Source of the DNA: Mesorhizobium sp. dw_380
GTDB taxonomy: Bacteria; Pseudomonadota; Alphaproteobacteria; Rhizobiales; Rhizobiaceae
Length of the DNA stretch: 54,548 bases
Direction of reading: 5' to 3'
Assembly (NCBI RefSeq): GCF_018588885.1
Contig: NZ_JAFFIW010000041.1
Span: forward strand, 1-54,548
In this document: positions 8,452 through 16,569 of the stretch, piece after piece
How positions within the stretch are numbered: position 1 is the first letter of the stretch
Layout: the number at the start of each line of letters is the position of its first letter
Made by a program: the position numbers and the translations under genes
The notes under the pieces: generated by a model
Database searches by the model: none
Told to the model about the DNA's origin: nothing
The model's input: the letters and a program-made list of their open reading frames with translations, nothing else

Positions 8452-10061
8452 GCGCCGCCGAAATGGCTGGTGACCACAGCGAAAGCCGGTCCGCCGCTGG
8501 TGGCCATAATCCTTGGCTGATCGCAATCGTCGTGTCGATCGCAACCTTCATGCTGGTGCTCGATACGTCGATCGCCAACGTTGCCCTGCGCAACATCGCC
8601 GGCAGCCTGGCTGCCGGAATGGACGAAAGCACCTGGGTGATCACCACCTATCTGGTCGCGAATTCCGTGATCATCCCGGTCAGCGGATGGCTCGCCAGCG
8701 TGATCGGCCGCAAACGCTATTATATGTTTTGCGTCGCGACCTTCACCATCGCATCATTGCTGTGCGGGCTGGCGCCAAACCTGGAGTTGCTCATTGTCTT
8801 CAGGATCCTGCAAGGCCTCGGCGGCGGCGGCATGGCGCCGAGCGAACAATCCATCCTTGCCGACACCTTCCCGCCGGAAAAACGCTCCCAGGCATTCGCG
8901 CTCTACGGCATCGCCGTGATCGTCGCGCCGACGGTCGGGCCGACCATCGGCGGCTGGCTGACCGACCATTTTTCATGGCACTGGATATTCTTCATCAATG
9001 TCCCGTTCGGCATCATGTCACTGGCTTTGGTGCAGTGGCTGCTCACCGAGCCGGACGTGCTCGAACGAGAACGCCAGGAGCGGCTGAAAGGCGGGCTCAA
9101 AATAGACTGGGTCGGCTTCATCCTGGTCGCGACCGCACTCGGCTGCCTGGAGATCTTCCTGGACGAAGGCCAGCGCAACGACTGGTTCGCGTCGAATTTC
9201 ATCACGACTTTTGCGGTGATTTCGGCGATCTCGTTCCTGCTGCTCATCCCATGGGAGTTCAGCCACCGCGATCCGATCGTCGACGTTCGCCTACTGTTCA
9301 GCCGGCAGTTCGGCACGTCATTCCTGGTGATGATGGCGGTCGGCGCCGTGCTGTTCAGCACCACGCAGCTGATGCCGCAACTGCAACAGACCGCCTTCGA
9401 CTACACGGCGACCCTGTCAGGCCTTTCGATGATGCCGGGTGGCATCGCCATGCTGATGCTGATGCCGATTTCTGGATTTGCCGCCGGCATCATCCAGCCC
9501 AAATATCTGATCATTATGGGGATGTCCGTTGTGGTGATCGCCCTGTGGCACATGACGTCGCTCACGCCGGACGCCAGCTTCCGTTTCTTTGCCTTTGCCC
9601 GCGTCTTCCTGATGATCGGCCTGCCTTTCCTGTTCATCCCCATTTCGACAGCGGCTTATGTCGGCCTTGCTCCGCAGAAGACGAACCAGGCGTCGGCGCT
9701 GATCAACGTTGCCCGCAACATCGGCGGCAGCATCGGCGTGTCATTGTCCAACACGGTGATCGCTCAAAACGCGCAACTCCATCAGGCAAATCTCGTCGGC
9801 CACACGGAACAATCGTCAGCCGCCTATCAACAGGTGCGGCGTCAGGTGACCGAGCACTTCGTTGCCCAAGGCTCGACCATGCTTCAGGCCAAGCAACAGG
9901 CCCTTGGCTGGATCGGGCAGTTGATTGCGCGCCAGGCTTCGCTGCTCGCCTATGTCGACGTCTTTCGTTACTGCGCAATCATGACGGCATTGTTTGTCCC
10001 CCTCGCCTTGCTGCTTCGGTCTCCAAAGCCCGACAAGAACCAGCTGAATATTGGCCACTAG
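8448..10061 (+). CDS. emrB: EmrB-type DHA2 major facilitator drug exporter
   Basis: A 537-aa inner-membrane proton antiporter of the DHA2 (14-helix) family. Seen are the first-helix motif LDTSIANVALRNIAG, the loop-2 motif GWLASVIGRKRYYMFC and motif C in helix 5 (GIAVIVAPTVGPTIGGWLTD). The length is typical (500-540). With the upstream EmrA-like adaptor it would form a pump spanning the envelope and exporting hydrophobic drugs, uncouplers or plant phenolics; the outer-membrane channel would be encoded elsewhere. The stress-type promoter upstream of emrA should control both. Confidence 0.9.
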   Translation: MSAAEMAGDHSESRSAAGGHNPWLIAIVVSIATFMLVLDTSIANVALRNIAGSLAAGMDESTWVITTYLVANSVIIPVSGWLASVIGRKRYYMFCVATFTIASLLCGLAPNLELLIVFRILQGLGGGGMAPSEQSILADTFPPEKRSQAFALYGIAVIVAPTVGPTIGGWLTDHFSWHWIFFINVPFGIMSLALVQWLLTEPDVLERERQERLKGGLKIDWVGFILVATALGCLEIFLDEGQRNDWFASNFITTFAVISAISFLLLIPWEFSHRDPIVDVRLLFSRQFGTSFLVMMAVGAVLFSTTQLMPQLQQTAFDYTATLSGLSMMPGGIAMLMLMPISGFAAGIIQPKYLIIMGMSVVVIALWHMTSLTPDASFRFFAFARVFLMIGLPFLFIPISTAAYVGLAPQKTNQASALINVARNIGGSIGVSLSNTVIAQNAQLHQANLVGHTEQSSAAYQQVRRQVTEHFVAQGSTMLQAKQQALGWIGQLIARQASLLAYVDVFRYCAIMTALFVPLALLLRSPKPDKNQLNIGH

Positions 10062-10080
10062 CTGAAATAATGCCGGCACC

Positions 10081-10105
10081 GGAACTCCCTCGTCGGCTTT
10101 TCGTT
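10081..10105 (+). promoter_or_regulatory. EcfG-like promoter
   Basis: GGAAC (10081-10085), 16-base spacer, CGTT (10102-10105): an exact consensus match 27 bases before the ATG at 10132. Confidence 0.6.
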
Positions 10106-10131
10106 CAGACCTATGAACAGGAGGAACGGCC

Positions 10132-10449
10132 ATGCCACGAGGTGACAAATCGAAATACACCGACAAGCAGGAACGCAAAGCCGATCATATTGCGGAAGGC
10201 TATGAAAAGCGTGGGGTTTCCGAAAACGAAGCCGAACGAAGGGCATGGGCGACCGTCAACAAGGACGATGCCGGCGGCAAGAAGGAAGGCGGCTCCGGGC
10301 GCGGCAAACACACCGGCAATCCCGCGGCGCACAAGGGCGGCAAAAGCGGCGGCAAGGCATCGGCGTCGCGGTCAGCCGCAAGCCGTTCGGAATCGGCGAA
10401 GAAGGCAGCGGCTACCCGCAAGCGGAATGCCGAGCACCGCGCCCATTGA
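10132..10449 (+). CDS. Basic Gly/Lys-rich small stress protein ('plasmid stabilization'-like)
   Basis: A 105-aa very basic protein. The first 45 residues (SKYTDKQERKADHIAEGYEKRGVSENEAERRAWATVNK) form a helical region shared by short rhizobial proteins often labelled plasmid stabilization protein. The remainder is low complexity, rich in Gly, Lys, Ser, Ala and Arg (KGGKSGGKASASRSAASR), like KGG-type stress proteins or a nucleic-acid binding tail. The label is historic and a role in plasmid maintenance is not supported here. A strong AGGAGGAACGGCC site and an exact EcfG-type promoter precede the gene. It lies 29 bases before the PPC-domain gene and is likely co-transcribed with it. Confidence 0.75.
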   Translation: MPRGDKSKYTDKQERKADHIAEGYEKRGVSENEAERRAWATVNKDDAGGKKEGGSGRGKHTGNPAAHKGGKSGGKASASRSAASRSESAKKAAATRKRNAEHRAH

Positions 10450-10478
10450 CCGGATGACCGGATGACCGGAGCACAAGC

Positions 10479-10922
10479 ATGAAAGCTCAGCTCGTCAACG
10501 AGGCCAGCGGACAAAGGACGTTCGTCGTTGTGCTGGACCTCGGCGAAGAAGCATTCTCCCGGCTTACCGCCTTTGCGGACGAGCAGAAGATCGGCAGTGC
10601 CTCCTTGACCGCGATCGGCGCTTTCGAACGCGCGACCGTGGGCTGGTTTGACCTGCATGCGAAGACCTACCGCAAGATCCCGATCGACGAACAATGCGAA
10701 GTCCTGAGCACGATCGGCGACATTGCGCTGGGCGATGACGGCAAGCCCAGCCTGCACGTCCATGCGGTGCTCGGATTGAGCGACGGCACCACGCGAGGTG
10801 GACATCTGCTCGAAGGCGTCGTTCGGCCGACACTCGAAATCATCCTAACGGAAACATCCGGCCACCTGCGCCGGCGCAAGCGGCCGGAGCTTGGCGTCGC
10901 CTTGATCGACCTCGACGCCTGA
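10479..10922 (+). CDS. PPC/DUF296 domain protein
   Basis: A 147-aa single-domain protein of the plant-and-prokaryote-conserved (PPC, DUF296) family, known to form trimers. The hallmark is the metal-type HVHAVLGLSDG motif near residue 92, with GAFERATVGWFD upstream and GHLLEGVVRPTLEIILTE downstream. Plant PPC domains accompany AT-hook DNA binders; the bacterial single-domain forms have no settled function, and no DNA-binding segment is visible here. It follows the basic small protein in the same direction. Confidence 0.85.
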   Translation: MKAQLVNEASGQRTFVVVLDLGEEAFSRLTAFADEQKIGSASLTAIGAFERATVGWFDLHAKTYRKIPIDEQCEVLSTIGDIALGDDGKPSLHVHAVLGLSDGTTRGGHLLEGVVRPTLEIILTETSGHLRRRKRPELGVALIDLDA

Positions 10923-10950
10923 TCGGCCGGCGACCAGATCGGTCGGAATT

Positions 10951-11559
10951 TCAAGTCCAGCTCGACAGGACCGTCTCCATCTCGACCGTCTCGACCTGCT
11001 GCGCGAAGCGCTGGTGATAGACCGTCAGCAGCGCGTCGTGGGTTGCGTCGGAGGAACTGCATAGCGCGTCCGTGACGAGAACCACGCGATAGCCGAAATC
11101 GATGGCCCCGAGCACCGTGGCCAAAACACAGACATCTGTTTCGCCGCCGGTGATGACCAGCGCATCGATCTCACGCTCCATCAGAAATGCTCTGAGGTGA
11201 CCTTCGAACCACGGCGAGTAGATGTGCTTGTCGATGATTGTCGCCGGCGGGCAGTAGCCGGCCAGCGCCGGCAGGAGTTCGATCATTTCTGGACCGACAT
11301 TCTCGATCGTCATCGAAGCCCAGCGCTCATAATAGCGCTTCCATGTGCCGACGCCCTGTCCCGGCTTCGAAGCAGGCAGGAAACGCGTGAAGACAGTCTG
11401 CGGCGCGCGTCTTTCGACCAGTCGCTCAATCTGCGGAAGGACCCGGGTGATCCAAGGTGTCGCCCATTGTGATGGATCGGCAAACAGCCGCTGCATGTCA
11501 ACGCAGACATGCATGCACCGATGCCCTAGCGGACCATATGCCAGGCCCGGCATCGACAT
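10951..11559 (-). CDS. Isochorismatase-family cysteine hydrolase
   Basis: A 202-aa enzyme of the cysteine-hydrolase superfamily (nicotinamidase, isochorismatase, ureidoacrylate or carbamoyl hydrolases). The catalytic triad is visible: Asp in CVDMQRLF near the N-terminus, Lys in IIDKHIYSPW in mid-protein, and the nucleophile Cys in TGGETDVCVLATVLGAIDFGY. The start MSMPGLAYGPLGHRC at 11559 is chosen because the longer frame has no matching N-terminus and GGGA lies upstream. The substrate cannot be deduced. An exact EcfG-type promoter lies about 70 bases upstream. Confidence 0.85.
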   Translation of the reverse strand: MSMPGLAYGPLGHRCMHVCVDMQRLFADPSQWATPWITRVLPQIERLVERRAPQTVFTRFLPASKPGQGVGTWKRYYERWASMTIENVGPEMIELLPALAGYCPPATIIDKHIYSPWFEGHLRAFLMEREIDALVITGGETDVCVLATVLGAIDFGYRVVLVTDALCSSSDATHDALLTVYHQRFAQQVETVEMETVLSSWT

Positions 11560-11629
11560 CAGCGTGTCCCAGATCGGCGATATTTTTTCACGATTTCTCC
11601 GTTGCGATCGAAGAAAAGCAACGCCGCAT

Positions 11630-11654
11630 GCGGTGACTGGTTCCTTGAAGAACG
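11630..11654 (-). promoter_or_regulatory. EcfG-like promoter for the cysteine hydrolase gene
   Basis: Minus strand GGAAC (11654-11650), 16-base spacer, CGTT (11633-11630): an exact match. Confidence 0.6.
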
Positions 11655-11800
11655 ATGGTAGAGCAGCGCGGTGAACGGAGCGCTCCGAATATCCTTGCGA
11701 TAGGGAACAATAGTTTCGGCAGCGACTTGGAGATGGGATCACGGGAGTTTCCAATTGCCGCCATTCGCGAACATTTCGCCAAGCGGCGGAGACAGGCGCG

Positions 11801-12220
11801 ATGAGTATTTTTTATCGGGCGGCCAAGATTGCGGAACAGGTTCACGCATCGCAGCGCGACAAGACCGGGCTGCCCTATATCGAGCATTGCCGCCGTGTCG
11901 TCGACGCGGTCGAAACGATGGACCAGAAGGTCGTCGCCTACCTTCACGACGTCCTGGAGAAGGGTGAGGGCTGGAGCCGGGCCAAGCTCGAAGAAGCCGG
12001 TTTTGGGCCGACGATCGCTTCCGCGGTCGACGCCATGTCGCGCAGAGACGGCGAAGACTATTTCAGCTTCGTGCGACGGGCAGCATCAAACCCGTTGGCG
12101 CTTCCGGTAAAGCGCGCGGACCTGGAGGATAATATTTGGCAGTCGCGGCGGATCGGGGCATCGGCGGCCAAATACGAACAGGCACTGCGCATTCTCGATG
12201 AGGAGTTCTCGGGCCGTTAG
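11801..12220 (+). CDS. HD-domain (RelA/SpoT hydrolase-like) small protein
   Basis: A 139-aa protein with the metal-dependent phosphohydrolase HD fold. The His of AEQVHASQRDKTGLPYIEH, the HD pair in AYLHDVLE and a later Asp (VKRADLEDN) are placed as in the ppGpp hydrolase domain of SpoT and in the short Mesh1-type hydrolases. It is shorter than a full hydrolase domain (about 175 aa) and lacks any synthetase or ACT part. It may therefore hydrolyse (p)ppGpp or another nucleotide, but this is only a family inference. It stands alone between divergent and convergent neighbours. Confidence 0.75.
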   Translation: MSIFYRAAKIAEQVHASQRDKTGLPYIEHCRRVVDAVETMDQKVVAYLHDVLEKGEGWSRAKLEEAGFGPTIASAVDAMSRRDGEDYFSFVRRAASNPLALPVKRADLEDNIWQSRRIGASAAKYEQALRILDEEFSGR

Positions 12221-12260
12221 CAGTGCCTCGGAATCTCAGCTCGGCCAAGCCGCGGGCAAT

Positions 12261-12671
12261 CTATTCCGTGACATGGGGCGTGTGCCGCTTGTCCTCCGCG
12301 GGTTCGACATCGATGCGCGCCTTTTTCGGATCGAATGCACCGTGACGTGCGATGGCCCGCGCTGCGGTGTCCGGCGTCTCGTAGGCCCACATGAAATCGT
12401 CGGCCGAACTGCCGACGGCATGGACACGCCAATAACTCGCAGTGCCCTTCGGCGGGCTCTCGCTTGTCGTATTCGTCTTTTCGAACAGGTCGAAATAGAT
12501 GTCCTCGAAAGGGATATAGAACACGGGCTCGTGTCCTTCTTCCCGCAGCACTTTCGCCCGTTCCGTGGCCGCGACGATGGCGTCGGAAAATCGCACTGTC
12601 ACCGTGCCGGCAAACGGCTCTATGGCCAATTGACCAGGACGGTGCCTTGAAATTGCGCCTGAAGCTTGCAT
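12261..12671 (-). CDS. DUF427 domain protein
   Basis: A 136-aa protein from the start MQASGAISRH at 12671, directly after AGGAGAATTC. It carries the DUF427 pattern: TVTVRFSDAIVAATERAKVLREEG, then PVFYIPFEDIYFDLFEKT, KGTASYWRV and the C-terminal AWAYETP-like segment (here MWAYETPDTAARAIARH) before FDPKKARIDVEP. DUF427 proteins are small beta-rich proteins of unknown function, often stress-linked. It converges with the HD gene and follows the alpha/beta hydrolase on the same strand. Confidence 0.88.
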   Translation of the reverse strand: MQASGAISRHRPGQLAIEPFAGTVTVRFSDAIVAATERAKVLREEGHEPVFYIPFEDIYFDLFEKTNTTSESPPKGTASYWRVHAVGSSADDFMWAYETPDTAARAIARHGAFDPKKARIDVEPAEDKRHTPHVTE

Positions 12672-12786
12672 CTGAATTCTCCTGACTACCGGATTGATGG
12701 CGGACGGCGTTCCGGCTTGCGACCCGTGAAAACGAAATGCACGCCAGTGGAGTGAGGTTCCGCTCCACCAAGAAAGCGGCGGCGCC

Positions 12787-13683
12787 TTACCGTTTGCCGT
12801 GGCTCTCGAGAAAATTTGCCAACAGCCGCGAAACCTCTTGCGGAGCTTCACGCGTCGGGAAATGCCCGACGGCATCCAGCACCAACCGCTTGTAGGACGC
12901 GGTGAAATGTCCCTCCAACCCCTCGGAAGATCGAGGCAACACCACACGGTCGTCGCCGCCGTGAAGCGTCAGTGTTGGCACGGTGATGATCTTGACCGAT
13001 GTTTGCCGGCGAGCGAGTTCGGCGTAGCGAGGATCGGGCTCGGCCTCTTCCCATCGGACCCGATAGGAATGCAGCGTGATATCCATCCAATCCGGGTTTT
13101 CGAAGGATTTAGCCACTTCATCGAAGATGGCATCGTCGAACCAGCCCAACGGGCTCCAGGTGTCCCACTGGAATCTGGCGAATTCCTTGCCGTACTTTCG
13201 CACGAACTCGGCACCGCGTGCAGTCGCCATGAACCATTGATACCAGAATGCTCTCGCCTGCTCAGGAGGCGGCGTAGCCGCTTTGCCCGGCTGCCAGCCG
13301 AGCGACAGCGCGGCACAGCAACTAATGCGGTCCGGGAAAACTGATGCCAACAGGTAGGATATTCGGGCGCCCCAGTCGTGTCCGACGATGGCAAAGCGGC
13401 TCAGGCCCAGCGCGTCGGCAAAGTCCAGCACATCCTGCGCCATGGCGGCAATCTCGCCGGAACGCATGGTTTCCTGGGATAGGAACGATGTCGATCCGAA
13501 GCCGCGCAACCAGGGTGAATACGTCCGAAAGCCAGCCTCATGAAGCGCCGGCGAAATGCGCGCGTAAGTGGTCGCGTCGTCGGGCCAGCCGTGCAGCAGA
13601 ACAACTGGAGCCCCGTCCTGTGGTCCACCGCTGAGATAAGCGACGCGCAATACAGGTGTATCGCAGAATGAGACAGGATTCAT
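12787..13683 (-). CDS. Alpha/beta hydrolase, epoxide-hydrolase/dehalogenase-like
   Basis: A 298-aa alpha/beta hydrolase. The oxyanion motif HGWPD (near residue 31), the nucleophile elbow GHDWGA (Asp, near 105), an acid in LHGGDDRVV and the catalytic His in DAVGHFPTREAP define a complete Asp-type triad, as in epoxide hydrolases and haloalkane dehalogenases. The cap is Trp/Phe-rich (RAFWYQWFMATARG). The substrate is unknown. The start overlaps the stop of the upstream small lipoprotein by four bases (ATGA), so the two are co-translated. Confidence 0.87.
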   Translation of the reverse strand: MNPVSFCDTPVLRVAYLSGGPQDGAPVVLLHGWPDDATTYARISPALHEAGFRTYSPWLRGFGSTSFLSQETMRSGEIAAMAQDVLDFADALGLSRFAIVGHDWGARISYLLASVFPDRISCCAALSLGWQPGKAATPPPEQARAFWYQWFMATARGAEFVRKYGKEFARFQWDTWSPLGWFDDAIFDEVAKSFENPDWMDITLHSYRVRWEEAEPDPRYAELARRQTSVKIITVPTLTLHGGDDRVVLPRSSEGLEGHFTASYKRLVLDAVGHFPTREAPQEVSRLLANFLESHGKR

Positions 13684-13862
13684 TTCTGCGGCACGGTCGC
13701 TGGCTGGTCGCCGCCGGTCGTCGACTTGGGGCTGGCGTCCTGGTCAACCGGCGGGTTCTTGTTGACCGTGTCGGTGCTGGCTTTTGTCGGTTCGGTGTTG
13801 TTGTCACATGCGCCGAGGGCAAGACAAGCAGCCACGACCAGAAACGGCAAGGCCGTCTTCAT
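13680..13862 (-). CDS. Small lipoprotein, 60 aa
   Basis: The sequence MKTALPFLVVAACLALGACDNN is a lipoprotein signal with lipobox LGAC (Cys near residue 19). The mature part is a short Thr/Pro/Asp-rich linker without a fold. Asp at the +2 position would favour inner-membrane retention if rules from enteric bacteria apply. It is coupled to the downstream alpha/beta hydrolase. The function is unknown; it resembles entericidin-like or other tiny lipoproteins only in general form. Confidence 0.7.
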   Translation of the reverse strand: MKTALPFLVVAACLALGACDNNTEPTKASTDTVNKNPPVDQDASPKSTTGGDQPATVPQK

Positions 13863-13967
13863 CGAAACCTCCTCTGGTTGCTACTCGACAAACGAGGCTC
13901 CGCGGATTTGGTTGCCTTGCCGCAGGCCCTGGCGTCACAGATGGCGGAGCGCGGAATGTTCCAACGC

Positions 13968-14162
13968 TCAATCCGTCGAGCTTTTTGAGCCGTCGGCAAC
14001 TGTCGGATCCGGCACGACTGGACCGCGTTCGTTCTCCGAACCTTCTGCCTCTATCTCCTGGACGGCCTGATCCCAATGCTCTTGTTCGCGTCCGGTGGGT
14101 CGGCCCTCCCGCTCCCAGATTTCATAGGCTCGCCGTTTGATGCGCTCTTCGCGTGTGTCCAT
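13968..14162 (-). CDS. DUF2934 small protein
   Basis: A 64-aa protein starting MDTREERIKRRAYEIWEREGRPTGREQEHWDQA, which is the DUF2934 signature (IRxRAYxIWExEGRPxGxxxxHW). The rest is an acidic, disordered tail. This family is abundant in rhizobia, usually as short stress-associated genes; its function is not known. Confidence 0.9.
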   Translation of the reverse strand: MDTREERIKRRAYEIWEREGRPTGREQEHWDQAVQEIEAEGSENERGPVVPDPTVADGSKSSTD

Positions 14163-14465
14163 GAGACGATCCTCCGTTAACCTGAATCATCCGGCTCCAG
14201 GTCTCAATTCCGGACGATATTTTTTGTTCCTTCGGGAACCGCCGCGGGAGCCGCGATTTCGAGCAAGCGCATATGGATTGCGTGGAATGACCCGCTTGGT
14301 TGTTTTCGTACCGACGTTTCTTCGTGACATGCTGACGCCGGCAGATTTATGTATTCGGCTATCGATCCGTGCCCGGCATTCTCCTCTCCCGTCCCGTCGC
14401 CTGGTGCGCAATGCTTGATCACTCGTCGATCGAAGACATGATGGCTCGAGAGTAAGGTGGTACCC
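14163..14465. other. 303-base gap without a supported gene
   Basis: A/T-richer than its flanks. It contains a hairpin GTTCC-TTCG-GGAAC (14226-14239) next to a run of six T. No EcfG pair with correct spacing was found and no open frame has a credible start. It probably holds the promoters of the two divergent small genes on either side. Confidence 0.4.
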
Positions 14466-14726
14466 ATGCGGGAATTGCCGAAAGACATTGACGCTGATGT
14501 CGTGATCGAAATCAGCAAGCTGCTGGACGACAGCCCGCTTTTCGTGCCGGTGCGGGTTCATGACCTCGCAGCCAGGGTAAGGCAGAAGGTGAAGACCGGT
14601 CTGCCGGATCGTTCGATCGAAGAACTGATCGTGGAGATGGCCTCGGTACGCCAACTGACCATGGCCTTTGATCTGCCTGGATCGGAGAATGTCGTGCAAA
14701 TCCCAGTGCGCCGCCAGCACACCTAA
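14466..14726 (+). CDS. Conserved hypothetical protein, 86 aa
   Basis: The start MRELPKDIDADVVIEISKLL at 14466 is preceded by AAGGTGG. The sequence is mixed alpha/beta (LVPVRVHDLAARVRQKV-like helix, then IEELIVEMASVRQLTMAFDLPG), soluble and without a signal. No family is recognised. Ribosome site and composition support it as a real gene. Confidence 0.6.
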   Translation: MRELPKDIDADVVIEISKLLDDSPLFVPVRVHDLAARVRQKVKTGLPDRSIEELIVEMASVRQLTMAFDLPGSENVVQIPVRRQHT

Positions 14727-14872
14727 ACCACGTAGCGGTGCGCTTTAGCTGTTTGTTCGGATGCATACCGGGTCCCCGGCTGTGCGGCTACGCTGAACAT
14801 GGCGCAGGGAACCTAACGCGCGCATGAGAATTGCATTTGCACGATAGCCGGCTTTCCTGTTCAGGCCTTGCA

Positions 14873-15574
14873 ATGCCTCTAAATCCAGACTGGCAAGATA
14901 TCGCGGCGCGGCTGATCTTAACTGTCATCGCCGGTGCGCTCATAGGACTGAATCGCGAGGCACGCGGTCATTCGGCGGGTTTCAGGACGACCATCCTGGT
15001 CGGACTGGCAGCGGCCCTCACGATGGTACAGGCAAACATATTGCTGAGTGCTAGCGGGAAGACTCCCGATTCATTTGCCGTCATGGATGTGTTGCGTTTT
15101 CCGCTTGGCGTGCTGACGGGGGTTGGCTTCATCGGCGCCGGCGCCATCCTTCGCCGCGGCAACCTCGTCAGCGGGGTCACCACGGCCGCCACCTTGTGGG
15201 TGATGACGGCGATCGGCCTGGCATTCGGCGGTGGTCAATATGGATTGGGAATGGCCGGGACCTTGCTCACGTTGTTGACGCTTCTCGTCCTGAAATGGAT
15301 CGACGTGCGTATTCAACGCGACCATCACGCTGAGCTGGACATCGCCTGGAGGCATGAAAAACCGCAGGATCTCGGCCAAATCGTCAAGCCGCTCGGCTAC
15401 AGGGCATGGTTGGTTGGCCTCGAGCATCGTCCCGATCGCGACGGACCTGTATTCTCGTTTGAAATTGCCTGGACGCGGCCGGAACGTGGCGGTCCGCCGA
15501 CGGATTTGCTGTCGCTGCTGGACCAGCACTGCGAGGTCACGAAATTCCGTCTGGTGCGCGAGCCCATGCATTGA
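14873..15574 (+). CDS. MgtC/SapB-family membrane protein
   Basis: A 233-aa protein from MPLNPDWQDIAARL at 14873; a TTG start at 14831 would add 14 residues of unlikely sequence. The N-terminal 150 residues hold about five transmembrane helices with the MgtC core: GALIGLNREARGHSAGFRTTILVGLAAAL and GVGFIGAGAILRRGNLVSGVTTAATLWV. The C-terminal 80 residues are a soluble ACT-like tail. MgtC proteins support growth at low magnesium and acid pH and in hosts, partly by inhibiting the F-type ATP synthase; here the role is inferred from family only. Confidence 0.9.
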   Translation: MPLNPDWQDIAARLILTVIAGALIGLNREARGHSAGFRTTILVGLAAALTMVQANILLSASGKTPDSFAVMDVLRFPLGVLTGVGFIGAGAILRRGNLVSGVTTAATLWVMTAIGLAFGGGQYGLGMAGTLLTLLTLLVLKWIDVRIQRDHHAELDIAWRHEKPQDLGQIVKPLGYRAWLVGLEHRPDRDGPVFSFEIAWTRPERGGPPTDLLSLLDQHCEVTKFRLVREPMH

Positions 15575-15582
15575 CGACGACA

Positions 15583-15819
15583 TCACGCGCTCCACCCGGA
15601 GGTCAGGATAAGCGATGCCTCAAACACCTGCGCACCGGTCTCGTTGCGCACTTTGACGCTTATGGTGACGAGATCGCGATCCGGCATTTCGTCTTGGGCG
15701 ACATCCTGCAGAATGCGAATTGCTTCCGCCCTGGCTTGTTCCCGGGATTCGAACAGCTGCCCGTGATCATCGGACACCGAGCCGTCACCATTTTGAAGAT
15801 CGAAATAGTATCGCTTCAT
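15583..15819 (-). CDS. DUF6894 small protein
   Basis: A 78-aa protein MKRYYFDLQNGDGSVSDDHG, followed by FESREQARAEAIRILQDVAQDE and a beta-strand end. The opening (R/M)YYFDxxxGxxxxDDxGxE and the ARAEA helix mark DUF6894, a very common short rhizobial family of unknown function. It converges with the MgtC gene eight bases away. Confidence 0.85.
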   Translation of the reverse strand: MKRYYFDLQNGDGSVSDDHGQLFESREQARAEAIRILQDVAQDEMPDRDLVTISVKVRNETGAQVFEASLILTSGWSA

Positions 15820-15914
15820 TTCAGGCCACGCTGGAAACCTCTGGCGTGTTAAATAGTTTGCGGCGTCGCCGGTTCCTGCCCGCTCGAACGGCCGTGCCTG
15901 TGAAGACAAGCCGC

Positions 15915-16367
15915 TTAGCGCCTGGCTGCGCGCAGGGCGGATATGAAAAGCACCAACAACGCCAAGGCATTGAGCCCGGCGGCGATCGCATGCGAATACT
16001 CCCATTGGCGCCGGAGCAACTCCCAGTTTTCGGGCAGGATTGTCCAGTTCCGGGTTGCCTGGTTGATCGGATAAATGAGCGTCCAGAAGGCAAACTGCGT
16101 GGCTCCGATACTGAGGAAGGCGACAACAACCAGGCCGAAAGATGCACTTGAGCGATAGAGCAGGATTGCCAGGGCGGCCGTAGAGAGGAGTGCCCCCAGC
16201 ACCACGATGCCGAACAGGCTCCAGCCGTCATAGGCGCGTTGCGCGGCAAGATAGCTTGGTCCGTCGAGTTTCATCTTGTTGAACATCGTAAAGAAGTGTG
16301 CACCGGCCGGCACAAAGGCTAGCGCGGCAAAAACGAAGCTGACCACCCTCAAAGCATAGATCGCCAC
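15915..16367 (-). CDS. Four-helix membrane protein, DUF1772-like
   Basis: A 150-aa integral membrane protein with four hydrophobic segments: VVSFVFAALAFVPAGAHFF, SLFGIVVLGALLSTAALAIL, FGLVVVAFLSIGATQFAFW and IAAGLNALALLVLFISAL. The short motif YPINQATRNW and a following RRQWEYSHAI before the last helix resemble the anthrone-oxygenase-like DUF1772 family. No active-site claim can be made. Confidence 0.7.
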   Translation of the reverse strand: MAIYALRVVSFVFAALAFVPAGAHFFTMFNKMKLDGPSYLAAQRAYDGWSLFGIVVLGALLSTAALAILLYRSSASFGLVVVAFLSIGATQFAFWTLIYPINQATRNWTILPENWELLRRQWEYSHAIAAGLNALALLVLFISALRAARR

Positions 16368-16503
16368 AGCTATCTCCTCTTAACGAAACACTAGGGCGAT
16401 CGACGCGGTAGTGAAGGTCGCTTGAACTGCCATTCGGGGCCGATCCATCGGCGGTCATGTGATCTCGAATTGCCCGTTCTTGGACACTCACGCGTCCGAT
16501 CTC

Positions 16504-16528
16504 GGAACAAAATTTTTTGGTTGCAGTT
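16504..16528 (+). promoter_or_regulatory. Weak EcfG-like promoter candidate
   Basis: GGAAC (16504-16508), 16-base spacer, AGTT (16525-16528), 41 bases before the DUF1236 gene. The -10 differs from CGTT at one base. Confidence 0.25.
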
Positions 16529-16569
16529 CTACTCATCGAAGGGACGAACTTTTCTCAGGGAGATCCCCC

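Noticed and set aside
10132..10449. Plasmid maintenance locus
   Set aside because: Only the historic label suggests it; no partner toxin, par or rep gene is present.
12731..12761. Minus-strand GGAAC with CGTT upstream of the DUF427 gene
   Set aside because: The spacer is 22 bases, too long for an EcfG promoter.
12198..12947. Several long open frames on both strands over the DUF427 gene
   Set aside because: Only the 136-aa minus-strand frame has a family match and ribosome site; the others are high-G+C shadows.
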